Shown one piece after another: positions 32,472-44,054 of a DNA stretch of 64,000 nt (positions are counted from its first letter, which is position 1; every line of letters starts with the position of its first letter). A program made the position numbers and the translations under genes. The stretch lies in assembly GCA_033032865.1 (NCBI GenBank), contig JAWHQI010000327.1, forward strand, positions 2,803,501-2,867,500. Reading direction: 5' to 3'. The DNA comes from Dactylorhiza incarnata (lineage: Eukaryota > Streptophyta > Magnoliopsida > Asparagales > Orchidaceae). Under the pieces are notes generated by a model. That model was not told the DNA's origin, searched no databases, and saw only the letters and a list, made by a program, of their open reading frames with translations.

Positions 32472-33041
32472 TAGGGTTGATATCGAGTCGAGTTCGAGCG
32501 ATTTGGGCACGACTCGAAATCAAAATTTTTGAGTCGATCTCGGCTCAAAATCGAAATCAATTTTGAGTCAAGCCGGCTCGACTCGAAATGACTCGATTCT
32601 GAGCCGGCTCGAAATCGAATCGAGCTGGTTCGAAATCGAATTTAACTGGATCAAAATCAAATCGAGCTGACTCGAAATCGAATCAAGCTGACTCAAAATT
32701 GAGCAATTTTTCTCTTTATTCCTAATTGGCTCGAAATTAAATTGGAAAACATTTAAATTTAGCAAATGAAATACTTAAAGCCTTCAATATTTGTATTTAT
32801 GTTTAAAATTTAGTGTTTTAATTTTAAAATAATAATATATTAATAAATACATAATATTTTTAATTAATTCGAGCTGATTCGAATCATATTTCGAGCGATT
32901 CAGGACTGGCTCGAAATGAACTCGAAATCAAATTCGAGTCAAATTGAATCGAATCAAATTGACTCGAATCAATTGTAACCGATTCCGATTCAGCTCAATA
33001 TTCGAGCGACTTTTGAGCTTCGAATAATATGCTCAGCCCTA
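32472..33041. mobile_element. hAT-type MITE
   Basis: 570 bp with ends TAGGGTTGA and TCAGCCCTA, and an 8-bp target-site duplication GTTTTGAA at 32464-32471 and 33042-33049. The body is dense in ACTCGAAATC and GAGTCGA words, subterminal repeats on both strands. No coding frame. Confidence 0.9.
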
Positions 33042-33106
33042 GTTTTGAATGCTTCTAAGTTATATATGTAATAATGGATTAAATGCTTAGATTGCTCGCT
33101 AATATC

Positions 33107-36020
33107 CTGCCCAAAAAGCCTCCCGGGCTCGGGCTTGAACCGGGCTTCCCGGGTCCGGGCTTTTTGGAGTCGGGCCCGGGCCAGACCCTTGGTTGCAGTC
33201 GGGCTGGGCATTCACCATTAGAAGGAGGCCTACCTAGGCCCCCAGGGCCGGGCCATGCCAGGCCGGGCCTAGGGCCCGGCCCGGGTATTTTTAAATTATT
33301 TTTTTATTTAATTTATTTTTAAATATTTATTTGGTTAAATTTTTTATTAAAAAATATAAAATATAAATTAAAAAAAAGACATACTAATATAAGTAATCTG
33401 AGAAAAAAAGAGTTTTATTAATGTTGAACGAAAACGAATTACACAAAATTATACATATGCGTATTTGAAAATTTGAATTCCAAAGTAAAAAAAATATAAT
33501 TGTCCGTATAAAATAACTTTGCAAATACAATTTTTAAAAAATAAAGATTACATATTTCGTCCACCCTTCACAAAATTTGGCTCTCCACCTTTGAGTCTTT
33601 GAGCTTTAAGTTTTGAACTAATTTAGGTTGATTGCGTCCATCTCGTCTTTCATTTCGGACGAGCTATCCTCCAAATTTGAATCATGTTGTTTCCTCCTCA
33701 TTGCATCCAAGTGATCCTTGTAGCATATGCAGATTTCGAGCGATTCTTCTCTTAAACGACTTCTCCACTCGTTCAACACTCTGCCATTAAGAAAAAAGCA
33801 ACTCTGAAGCTACCGTGCTAGCTTAGATCGTTAGTAAATCTCATGTCATATATGCCATAATAGGATATGTATTTACTTTACCTTTCCACCATTTTAAAAG
33901 ATCAAAATTTTCTATTTCGTCCGTACTCATAAAATAACGAAATTGTGTCTTTGTATACAAACCTAATTCATTTAAACTACTAGAAGTTGTGCGTGCTTTT
34001 TTCCTAAATGCAAGCTCTAATATTTTATTTTTAAAATTATCGCGTGTTTTTGGTTGCGACACATTTTCCCGGGCCGCGATCCGTATAAATTATCGTAATA
34101 ATTATAACATTCAGTGAAAATAGTGTTAAAATTTAAAATACTAATGCTATCCAAATTTGAGTAACTAACATTTTCGCCTAAATTATTATTTATTTCTTCT
34201 ATTAAATTTTCAACGTCGTCTACGCCGAATAGATGATTCAAAGCGGCGGCGCATGAAAACATTGCTGGCATTTCTTTATAATATTTTAAAAATTTTGTTT
34301 TCATTAATTCTATTAAATTTTGTCATCCGATATATTGTTTAAAATAAATTATTTTTTGTGTTATATTAACAAAATTTTCAATAACTAGCGGGCTAGTAGG
34401 ATAATATACGCCCGATAAAAAATTTGTTTCTAAAACCGCCAAATCGGACTCATTTAAATCGAACATACCTAACGTAGTATAATATTCCATATGTAATGAT
34501 TTTTGACGAATCGCCCGTTTTAACAATGTGTAGGTCGAGTTCCATCTTATTGACATGTCAAATAAAGATTTTCCAAAATTTTCATCTTGTGCGTTTACGA
34601 ATTTTTTAAAATCTCGTCGTCGTTGTTTAGAACTACAAATAAATTGTAACATTAAACGAATTTTATTAATACATGATTCCATATAAGCTAAACAATCTTG
34701 TACGACTAAATTTAAAATGTGACAAATACAACGAGTATGAAAAAATGAACCGTTTAACATAGGTTTTAAATCACGTTTTAACCACTCAATTGCGGTGGTA
34801 TTATTTGTGGCGTTATCTAAAGAAATACTAATAATTTTATCTTTAATTTTAAATTCTCGCGAACATTTTAAAATAATTTGATAAATCGCTTGATCGGTGT
34901 GCGGGACTTCAAAACTTTCAAAATATATTATGAACTTATTTAGATCCTAGGAAACGGGATTCACCTAGTGACAAGTGATACAAATATATGATAATCCTAA
35001 TTTTAAAGTACTTGTCCAAACGTCGCTCGTTAAACTCACTCGACCCTCAAAATTTCAAAATAATTTATTAAAGATTGTTTCGTTTCTAAATAATACTTAA
35101 GTGCATTGCGCTTAATGGTGGATCGACTTACTTGATGATATTTGAGTTGAAGCCCTTGATGTATGTACTCAGTCTCCTCCGCGTCATCATAGTGACTGAA
35201 TGACAACCCACGTCTGATGATGTTCTTCACCTGCAGCTCTCGCTGCCGACCATGATCGTATGTCCATATTTGTCCGGATCCCGATAATTGTGCCTGACTG
35301 GACTCGGAGCTTGCTTCGCAATGCATGACTTAATGTGTCGTTGCGAGTGTCTAGTTGCTACTGAGGGTGAGCAGTTTTGCACAAAGTTTGCACTTTGCCC
35401 TGTGTTCGTTGCCGACTTTGACTTTGTCGAAGTGCTCCCACACTGGAGCCGTGTGTTTGTGCTCCACAATTTCATGCACCACCGATGATGACGACGCCAT
35501 GCTTGACGACATTGAGTGAGAAAGTAATACAGAGAGTGAGAGAGAGAGAGAGTGAGAGAGAGTGAAGAGAGAGATAATTGGAGCGAGAGGGGGGTATAAA
35601 TAGGAAAAAAAAAATTTTAAATAAAAAAAATTAAAATTTAATAAAATTTTTTTAAAAATAGTGGGTGCTGCCACTTCAATTAAGTGGCAGCAACCACTTT
35701 ATTAAAGTTTTCTCCTGCAGCAACTGTTGCAGGCGGCAGCAGGATGCAACGACTATAGAGTTGTTGTTTAGCAACGACTCTATAGCCGTTGAGCATAAAT
35801 GGGATGGGCTTTGCCCGACCCGATTCCGGCCTGGGCCTAAAACTCGGGCTTTGCCTGACCCGGTTTTCAGGCTGGGCATTGCCCCAAAATTTGCAGGGCC
35901 CCGTAGCCCGGGCAAGCCCGGAGAGGGCTTAGCCCGCCACCGGGCCTACCCGGGATTTTGCCGGGCCGGGCCTAGGCCAGCCCCCCAAGCCCTGTTTTAT
36001 GCCCACCGCTATATAACCTG
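33107..36020 (-). mobile_element. hAT element with ruined transposase, ends uncertain
   Basis: Both flanks hold GC-rich GGGCCGGGCC-type subterminal repeats (33110-33290 and 35815-35990), and the interior encodes a hAT transposase on the minus strand. The right end has GCCCACCGC, as expected of this hAT group. The left end does not mirror it. Flanks ATATCCTG (33098-33105) and ATAACCTG (near 36013) are a 7/8 match and may be the target-site duplication. A GA-rich stretch lies at 35530-35575. Confidence 0.65.
33618..35512 (-). pseudogene. hAT transposase pseudogene (BED finger to dimerisation domain)
   Basis: Minus-strand reading starts MSSSMASSSSVV at 35512. A BED zinc finger follows (VWEHFDKVKV, CKLCAKLL, then HIKSC after a frameshift). 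The core shows HTRCICHILNLVVQD (near 34735) and RWNSTYTLLKRA (near 34540). The C-terminal dimerisation region shows STVASE and GRVLNEWRSRL (near 33800-33750), ending at the stop 33618-33620. Frameshifts near 35350 and between 35036 and 34760, and stops near 33835, disable it. Domain order and length fit the plant hAT family related to RICESLEEPER. It cuts and pastes DNA when intact; here it is dead. Confidence 0.85.
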
Positions 36021-36400
36021 TTTAACACTGCATTTAATTCATGTACTTACTTCTGTCATTTATTACTTGCACTAACATCTATTTATTGTTTAACTTTATA
36101 TGCTTCAGCTATTGTATATTCTCCCGAGACCCTCTCTCTTTTCCCCAAGACTTATGGATCTTGGGGCGGGGTGAGAATTCAACTAGTCTTTTGACTAATG
36201 TGTCGTTGTACACCATTTTTAAGGGACGTTCCAGCTCGAGACCCTGCTAGAGATTGAGAGCATTCCAACGATAGAGCCAACTTCTAACGCTGTAGATACG
36301 ACCATTTCACCACCTACCTTCTGAGATGTGAGATACTAGTTTGTGGCGTTAGAGAGATTTTGTACTTTTGTTCTCGCCCGATTATGGACTGAAGTGTATA

Positions 36401-36403
<3 letters not shown>

Positions 36404-36440
<37 letters not shown>
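36404..36440. repeat. (AT)n microsatellite
   Basis: About 17 AT dinucleotides within the last part of the Tekay-like LTR. Confidence 0.9.
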
Positions 36441-36443
<3 letters not shown>

Positions 36444-36674
36444 CCCCTTACAAGGATATTACTTGCACTAACTATATATATTTGAGTTTTTTGCTTCCGC
36501 TATTAAATGTATCTGGATATAATGTTCCTTTAACCTTACAAGGAGATCGTTCTACGCTTGAAGAGCGAGCACATTTACCTATTTGGATAGCGTGGGGATG
36601 CCTCCTTGGTATAAGGTCCCCTTCGGCTTGGTCGTGTTTTTTTTGGGCGGGGGGGGGGGGGGGGGGGGATACAA

Positions 36675-36687
36675 TTACATCAGAGCA
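36675..36687 (+). other. Degenerate primer-binding site, tRNA-iMet
   Basis: TTACATCAGAGCA matches TGGTATCAGAGCA at 10 of 13 positions and sits 1 bp after the proposed LTR end GGGATACA. A weaker TTGGTATAAGGTC lies at 36605. Confidence 0.45.
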
Positions 36688-36899
36688 TATATCGATCTAT
36701 TTATGTGGGGACACCTCGGATTCCTTCCCAATACCGCTCCCTGGTTCGGGACGAACCACGCAGCGGAAGCCTCGTGAACCCCTGGGAGATTAAGGATTCT
36801 AGTCTACAAATTTTGTGCTCCCGCACACGCTACGCTTTCTGCCCTAGTCAATTTTTGCAAATTTTAGTGATACTTGAAAATTTTGACTCCTTTCTTTTT

Positions 36900-39128
36900 T
36901 GCTTTTTCCAGATACTGGAATCGAGCAATGAGCGAGCTTCCACGCAAGCTCATTTCCATCCTTCAATTCCATCACCTCCTCCTATTGTACCCTTCAAAGA
37001 GACTGAGCTCGAGCAGACTCTTACTACCATTCTAGGCATGTTTTAGGCTGCTCTCGCTCAACAGTGACAAGAGTCAATTCCAAAGACCAATTTGCTGATG
37101 ATTTTTTGGGGATTGAGCCCCCAACCTACCACAAATTAGAGTTTGCAATGTTGACAAAAGAGTGGGTCGAGCGAGTAGAGGAGCTTTTAGTATGCATGGG
37201 GTGCCTAACCAATTCTACAGTTTCTCTCGTAGTGACACTTATGGAAGGCTATGCCCGCGATTGGTGGCGGGCTGTCACTCGCTCTACCTTATTAGGGTGA
37301 CCACATAGTGTCATAGATTGGCAGAAGTTTTCTAATGTATTTTGGATCATTTCAGTCATGATGTTGACTGCACCGAGCTCCAGGAGCAGTTTCTTGAGCT
37401 GAGATAGGGAGACATGTCTGTGACCCAGTACCCGCATGAGTTCACCCATCTAGCCCCATTCACGGAGATTTTTGCATTGAGCGATAGAGATAGAGCCGCC
37501 CAGTTTTATAAAAGACTGTGAGACGACTTCCGCCAGCCACTGATTATGATTGCATGGACTTCATTTCACAATATTGTCATGCATATTGCATCGCTTGAGT
37601 TGGACCAGACGACAGTTGCTCAGTGGCGAAAGAGACCACTAGAGACACCGACTGCTCCGAGAGGTCAAGACCGGGAGATTTTGCTCCCCGTGGATGATTT
37701 AGAGACTAGAGGTAGCACAGAAGACACCGTCTGCCACCACCATAGACTCAGCAACCGACACAACATAGACCATAATCCCCACCAGCTCCACAATATGCAC
37801 CTCAACGAGACATTCCCTTTGCCGGGAATTGTTACTTTTGCCACCAGCCCAAGCACATTCAGGCATTCAACCCACAGGCCGTTGGGAGGCCCAGACTTAG
37901 AGCAGTTCAGCGAGAAAGAGAGAGAGATAGGAGCTATAACAGATTAATGGGGTCGCGACCGTGGAGGACGGAGAGGTTACTAGGGCCGACCAGAGCATCA
38001 GAGAAATAATATGGCCATACCACATGAGGCTCATAGTTTAGACTTACAACAAGAGGTAACACATGATGTGGCCATTGGTACGCCTTAAATTTAGAAAGGT
38101 TTTCTCTTAGTTTTATCCTACTTTTAATAGTTGTGCTAGAACTTATAGTTATAAGATAACTTACCCTTTATCCAGAAATCCATACCATAGAGGGTCAGCC
38201 TGCCAAAACATTATTGATATGAGAATCACGCACTCCTTTGTATCTCGAGATTTTATATCTTCAAAGACCAACGTCATCTGATCTGATTGAATGTCAATAA
38301 GAGTATGTGTTGGATCAAGCACAACCAACTGTCCCAAAAGCCCAGACTGATGGGTAAGGCGCTATTTTTTCTTTAAGGAAGTAGGAAAGGCGCTACAGGT
38401 CAAATGAAGGAACGCTGGACCCAATAATCCCCCCAGCATTCAGCATGACCCCCTAGCTCAGAGGTGCTCCATATGGCTCAGAGGTGGCGCACCACATGGC
38501 TTAGAGGTGGCTTTTCACATGGCTGCGACCGCCTGACCCGCCGGGTCCACACAGGTAGGAAATTTCAGGATTTAATCAGCGGCCCCCTGCCTCAAACCCG
38601 CAACTTCCTCTGATACCACTTCAAGCGCAACCAACTGTCCCAAAGTCTGGACTGATGGGAAGGGCGCTACTTTTTCTTTAAGGAAGTAGAAAAGGCGCTA
38701 TGGGTCAAGTGAAGGAACGCTGGACCCAACAATATGACTTCCAGATGGATCGAATATGACCTGTACCGAAAAATGTTTATTTAAACTCTTCTTGGAAACC
38801 TGAAGTTGAAAGTCTTCACAACCATCCTAGCAATATCATTGTTCGATATCATATTAGGGATGAATCGCTAGCATATCACAATGCCAAATCAATTGCTTGA
38901 CAAGGGAGGTCTGAGTCCAAAATTCAGATGGGCAGTTCATCACTCTAAAAGTTATATCGTCAGTCTCACGAATCATACAATCTTATGCCCAAACTTCTAA
39001 AGAGTCCCGACGAAAAGGACGAGGTGTTCATTATATAGTTTGAAATGGAGGATGAGTCCAAAACTTTTCTCAAGGTACCCATTATTCGTGATTTCCTCTA
39101 CATCTTCCTGCATACACTCCAGGACTAC
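36900..39128 (+). pseudogene. Gypsy gag, protease and start of reverse transcriptase, broken
   Basis: Gag is readable in pieces: FLGIEPPTYHKLEFAMLTKE (37108-37165) and ARDWWRAVTRS (37255-37290), then, after a stop and shifts, the end of the gag core near 37520. A decayed zinc knuckle CYFCHQPKH lies near 37832. Protease is seen at about 38187-38285 as EGQPAKTLL and THSFVSRDF, with the catalytic D-T/S-G changed. A TRIM splits the reading at 38308. The segment 39055-39110 recalls the linker before reverse transcriptase (VPIIRDFLYIF). The sequence stops at 39128, where the minus-strand copia LTR begins. Many stops; not functional. Confidence 0.65.
38308..38731 (-). mobile_element. TRIM (terminal-repeat retrotransposon in miniature)
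   Basis: A 424-bp element on the minus strand. Its terminal repeats, about 115 bp each (38308-38425 and 38617-38731), share GCGCAACCAACTGTCCCAAA-type sequence. The minus strand starts TGTTGGGTCC and ends GATCCAACA. The primer site TGGTATCAGAG is next to the inner end of the upstream repeat (about 38607-38617), and a CTGGGGGGAT tract precedes the other repeat. Flanks GTATG and ATATG form a 4/5 target-site duplication. It has no coding capacity. Confidence 0.85.
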
Positions 39129-40209
39129 TGTTGGATCTTGAGGCGCCCTTAGAGGGAGGTGAATAAGAGTTTTAAAACTTTTAATATATTTTGATATACT
39201 TGAAATAATGAGAGATTAAAATAGAGAGAAATCAAGTAAAACAATTGAAATCAAATAGAGATATGATTTTATTAATATGAAATGAAGGATTACAAAACTT
39301 GATTTCATATAACGCTAGAAATCAAAGTCGAATATTAAAAAGACTTTTTCATTTTTTATCCTGACTCGTATCCCCACGAACCGATGACTTTATCCTATCC
39401 TCCTCGGATACGGCCTCAAGTCTCTCTAGCCAATCCTCCCCGGATACGACCTCGAGCACCGCCCTAGACCAAACCTAGATCTAGTCACCAACACGAGGAG
39501 AATTCCTCCATAAGTCCTACCCAGACCTAGTCGCCAACACGAGGCGAATTTACTAAGCGATTACAAGAATGAAAAATGACAATAATATTAAAAACTCCCT
39601 CTTGAAGAACTTCTGAAGTTGGAGACGAAAGACCGCTGTAGAATAAACGTGGTTGAAGCGATCGTCGGTCGGATGCGTCGTGTAGAACTTCTCCTTCAGA
39701 AACTCACGAAATGTTTGGGTGGGAGATTAACTCTCGGCAGTATAAGGCTCTAAAAATTTAGCACTAGAACTCTCTCTGGGATGTGTGTCTAAAATGAGAG
39801 AAAAGGGCTCCTTTTTATAGCCTTGGAGCTAGCGCCTGCGCTAGCGCTACTGCCGGCGCTATCCTGAATTTGGAAACATTCTCTGCATGCGTATCTTCAT
39901 TCCAACTAAACCTTTCCAAAATTCCTCTTGTGCTCCGCGCTACCGCTTGCGCTATCCGCTACCTCCTGACGCTATCGCCTTCTATACTTGCCGCCTGAAC
40001 TTGCCTAATTAGAGCTAGCGCCTGCACTAGGTGCTACCGCCGACACTAGTGGGCATGTTGGAATTCTGGCTTCAAATTTGGGGGAAACATTCATATGTTA
40101 TCCTTGAGTCATCTGATATTGTTTCCTGCACACTTAAACACACAAGATCAAATACACATAGGATTTGTTATTCTCAAGCCAAGGAGATGTGGAAGACCAT
40201 GTTCCAATA
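39129..40209 (-). mobile_element. SIRE/Maximus-like copia 3' LTR
   Basis: On the minus strand it runs from TATTGGAACATGG (40209) to GATCCAACA (39129), about 1081 bp. Just upstream (40225-40210) is the polypurine tract AAAAGGGAGAG preceded by TTATTATC, the usual end of SIRE-type elements. It truncates the gypsy pol pseudogene. Confidence 0.75.
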
Positions 40210-40984
40210 AACTCTCCCTTTTGATAATAACAAATCCATTAATGATAAAACAGAGCATTAATATATAAGCATGATGAAACCTACTTGTGTGTGTGTGTGA
40301 GTGATGACTTAAGATAATTGTCATTTTTAGTATTTAGAATTACTCCCTCTAAATACATGCTCCCCCTATATGAATGCTCCCTTTATATGTAAGCTATCTT
40401 CTTAATCTTTAATCATGTTAGTTTTCCCTTTTGATAACGATTATTATTTATCATGTTAGTTCCCCCTTTTGATATTAACAAAAGTGGCCTAAGGAAGCAA
40501 TAAACATAAAAAGAGTTTTTTTGATATAAAAAGATAAGGCATGATCGAGCTTTTTATAGGAAATAAAATGATAAGGAGTTTTTAGCATAAGAATTTTCAT
40601 AGAAATAAATCAGAGTTTTTAGCATAAAAATAATATTCATGTTTAGAACAACCAATATAAATTTTACCAAGCAAGTCTATCACTTGTTGAAGGAAATGAA
40701 TTTTGAGATTCAAGTGATGATACACACAAAAGAAAAGACTTTAAATAAGCATGAAAGCGCATGGTAAAAATTATATGGTTATGATGCGAAAGACTTATGG
40801 AAGTACAAGAAACATCTTTTTGTAATTATGATAATTCATAAGAAGAGATATGAGTTAAATTCCAAAAAGGAAGATGTTTTTGCAAATCATTATTCATTTA
40901 AAATCTTTAAGTTTGACAATAAAGTAACCAAGCATGAAAGAAGGATATCAAAAAGAAACTACTACAATGTTATTATAATTCACA
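40210..40984 (-). other. SIRE-like 3' non-coding region with repeated polypurine tracts
   Basis: On the minus strand the tract ATCAAAAGGG with extra purines occurs at about 40215, 40433 and 40465. No envelope-like or other gene could be read. Confidence 0.55.
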
Positions 40985-42315
40985 AATTTAAAACATACCA
41001 AACATTGTAGAGAGCATATGCTAGGTTATCTAGTGCATTTATATATAAAGATAGTATAAAATTAGCATTAGGATCTAATACTCATGAGAAGAAGTGTTAT
41101 GAAAGATAATGATGTGCACATAAGTGTATTTTAAAAAGGTAAACAAATGATTTAATAAAAAATACAAGACATATGTAGAGTAATGTGCATAATAAAACAC
41201 AAACAATTTTACTTCCACACACTTCAATGCACATTAAATAATGTACAACTACCAAAGTGCTTTGCACACACAATGCTCATTAAGACTTATCAGGGTGTAA
41301 AGTAATGCTTGGGGGGATCACACACTTTAATTTTCAATATTGATTTTTTTATCCGGTGTACTTAAGAATAAGTGGTGTAAAGAAAAAACTAAGGTTTGCA
41401 CAAGACACTTTACTATTCTTTCCAAGGTGCTCAACCTCACAATGCTCATTAAGACTTATCAGGAGGTTCAAGTAGTGCTTGGTGGAGTTATCTTTGTCAA
41501 TTTATTTCATGATTTTTGATATGCACAAAGATCTCCGAATACACTTGTTTTACAAACCAATATAATTTGAAAGCACTACCACTTTTCTTAATGTTAAAAG
41601 TGCAAATAAACGTAGTGTAGGTAAGATATTTGTGCAAATTTAATTCATTGTATAATTACAATACACAAGCAAACATTCTTAGATTAAAAGCATATGTAGA
41701 CTTTGCCAAAATAAGTGAGTGAATAAATATCATTATCAATCATTAAATATTTACTCATACTTAGAGGCATGCTAAGCTTGGTTCTACACACCACTTTTTC
41801 AATACAATTGATGCACATTTGATTAGATATATCAAATCATGATAAAACAATGTTCAAAGTAGTTTGAAAAGATGAATTCCAACATTGTAGAAGGTCTAAA
41901 TGATAGATTAAACCATGCTTGATTTTCACAATAAAGTCCATACAATTTTTTTTATATTTAAAAAATAATAATTTTGATTTAAAGTTTGAACTCTTAAAAT
42001 TGATCTTGGACTTCCCGAGGTCTACCCTGTGAGGGGTTCGCACCGGTACTAGGAGATGTGATGGGGTGACATCCCAAATTTCCATTTCGCAAGATACATG
42101 TAAATAGAAAAGTTAAGTTCAAAAAGTAATTTTTGATAATTCTTTGTTTTATATTTTTGTATTTGATTTTTTCATATAGAAATAGAAATCAAATAAATGA
42201 ACAAAGAACGGAAGAAAAAACAAATATTTTTTGTAATTTGGCTTTTGTAATTTTGTATTTTAATTTTTCAAAAATTAATTAAAGGTAGAAATACAAAAAT
42301 AAATAGCACATATAA
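40985..42315 (-). repeat. Direct repeat RA, downstream copy
   Basis: About 1.33 kb that matches 44055-45368 closely, in the same orientation. AT rich; no convincing gene. It contains at 42005-42080 a segment of about 75 bp also found in the leader of E4. Confidence 0.85.
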
Positions 42316-42597
42316 TATAGCAGATTTTTAGGGATTTTTAAAAAAATTGAAAAATACAGAAAATTAGACAGGTGCGCTAGCGCCGACGCTAGAGCTAGCG
42401 CGGCAAACAGTACACTAAATTTTAGGATTTTGAAAAATCTAATTTTTGATATTGATTAAGTGTCCAAAGATTAGTTTCATGCAAACATTTTAGAAGATTT
42501 GAAGATGTTTAAATAAGTAAAAATTGCATAAAGTGATTGCGTTTATGAATTTGATTTAACCCGAAAGATCTAGGACACCTAATTCAAGTCGTAGTAA
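42316..42597 (-). other. Spacer between pol end and RA
   Basis: AT-rich 3' untranslated sequence on the minus strand; GCGCTAGC words near 42375-42405 resemble words in the LTR near 39830. No gene. Confidence 0.5.
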
Positions 42598-44034
42598 TCA
42601 AAATCTTGCATCGAGGAGAGGCTTAGTGAATACGTCAGCAAGTTGTGAGTCCGTACCAATGAAACTTACTTTTACATGCTCTTTCTTAATATGATCCCTA
42701 ATAAAGTGATGACGAACATCTATGTGTTTGGATCTAGAGTGGTGTACGAGATTATTTGTAAGATCTATGACACTTTTGTTGTCACATTAATTAAGATCAA
42801 TGTTTTTGAGATGAAAACCAAAATCCTCTAGAGTTTGGCTCATCCATAAAGCTTGTGCACAACAACTCCCAAGAGCGATGTATTCGGCCTTCGTGGTGGA
42901 GAGTGCAACCGAAGATTGTTTCCTACTAGACCATAACTAAAGAGGGTCCTAAAAAGTGACAAGTACCGCTAGTGCTTTTTCGATCAAGTGAACATCCGGC
43001 GTAGTTCGAATCGGAATAGCCGTGTAGTGTAAATGAATCATTGTGTGGGTACCATAAACCTAATTTAGATGACCCCAATAGATATCTAAAAATATGTATT
43101 ACCGCTTTTAAATGAGATTCTTTTGGATTGGCTTGAAAGCGAGCATATAAACATATGACAAACATTATATCTGGTCTAGATGCACTTAAGTAAAGAAGAG
43201 ATCCAATCATACCTCTATATAAAATTTGATTGATAGAAATTCCAGATTCATCTTTTCCTAGTTTTAAAGAAGCACTCATAGGTGTAGAAGCTTGTTTAAG
43301 ATTTTCAAATCCAAACCGTTTAAGCATATCATGAACATATTTTGTTTGGCAAATAAAAATACCATCATTTCGTTGTGAAATTTGAAAACCAAGAAAATAA
43401 GAGAGTTCTCCTACAAGGCTCATTTCAAATTCATTTTTTATCACTAAGACTACTTTATTACACAACTCTTCATTAGTGGCTCCAAAAATGATATCATCAA
43501 CATATATTTGTAAAATAATTAAATCATTATTATTATGCTTAATAAAGAGTGTGTTGTCGGCACTTCCCATGACATAACCGCGTTTTAATAAAAATAATGT
43601 AAGTCCTTCATACAATGCATGGGGCGCTTGTTTTAAACCATAAAGCGCATTTTCTAATTTATAAACTTGATTTGGAAATTTTTCATTTATAAAACCGGGG
43701 GGTTGTTCTACATAAACTTTCCCTTTTATAAACCCGTTTAGAAAAACATTTTTAACATCCATTTGAAATAATTTTATTCTTTTAAAACTCGCAAATGCCA
43801 AAAAAAATTCGTATAGATTCTAAGCGAGCAACGATTGCAAAAGTTTCTTCAAAATCTATCCCCTCGATTTGAGAAAAACCTTGAGCGACTAAGTGAGCTT
43901 TATTTCTTGTAATTCTAGATTCACTATCTAATTATTTTTAAAAATCCATTTTGCGCCAATAACGGATGATTAGATGGACGTTCTACAAGATTCCAAACTT
44001 TATTTCTTTCAAATTGATCTAACTCTTCATTCAT
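42598..44034 (-). pseudogene. Ty1/copia reverse transcriptase and RNase H
   Basis: Minus strand. An open 291-codon frame (43801-42926) holds the RVT_2 core: QMDVKNVFLNG, VYVEQPPGF, YGLKQAPHA and the catalytic YVDDIIFG box, then the RNase H region LHGYSDSNYAGC. Beyond it, in another frame, RNase H continues (SRKQSSVALSTTKAEYIAL, then [10 protein letters not shown] and [13 protein letters not shown]) to the stop at 42598-42600. Upstream the start of the domain (MNEELDQFERNKVW, from 44034) is also frameshifted. Gag, protease and integrase are missing: at 44045 the sequence changes directly to repeat RB. The type is SIRE/Maximus-like by its reverse transcriptase, long 3' region and LTR. Confidence 0.85.
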
Positions 44035-44054
44035 AGCCAAAAATCAAAATTCAA

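Larger units (their letters stand above)
12972..36673 (+). mobile_element. Tekay/Del-like gypsy 5' LTR, expanded by nested insertions
   Basis: It begins TGTAACATCCCG and ends GGGATACA before a degenerate tRNA-iMet primer site and a gag pseudogene. LTR pieces, in order: 12972-14754, 16652-16806, 18171-18966 (inverted), 31877-32471, 33050-33106 and about 36021-36673. These pieces follow the same order as the minus-strand LTR at 46361-50316: tandem repeats, GC-rich part, AT-rich part, then the terminal part. Without insertions the LTR would be about 4 kb. The lineage name is an inference from LTR style and gag type. Confidence 0.65.

Noticed and set aside
33107..36020. Exact ends and target-site duplication for the second hAT
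   Set aside because: The left end does not mirror the right end GCCCACCGC; only a 7/8 flank match exists, so the limits stay approximate.
38308..38731. Cassandra-type TRIM carrying 5S rRNA
   Set aside because: Only a short CCCATCAG-type match to 5S rRNA; no promoter boxes of 5S in the terminal repeats.
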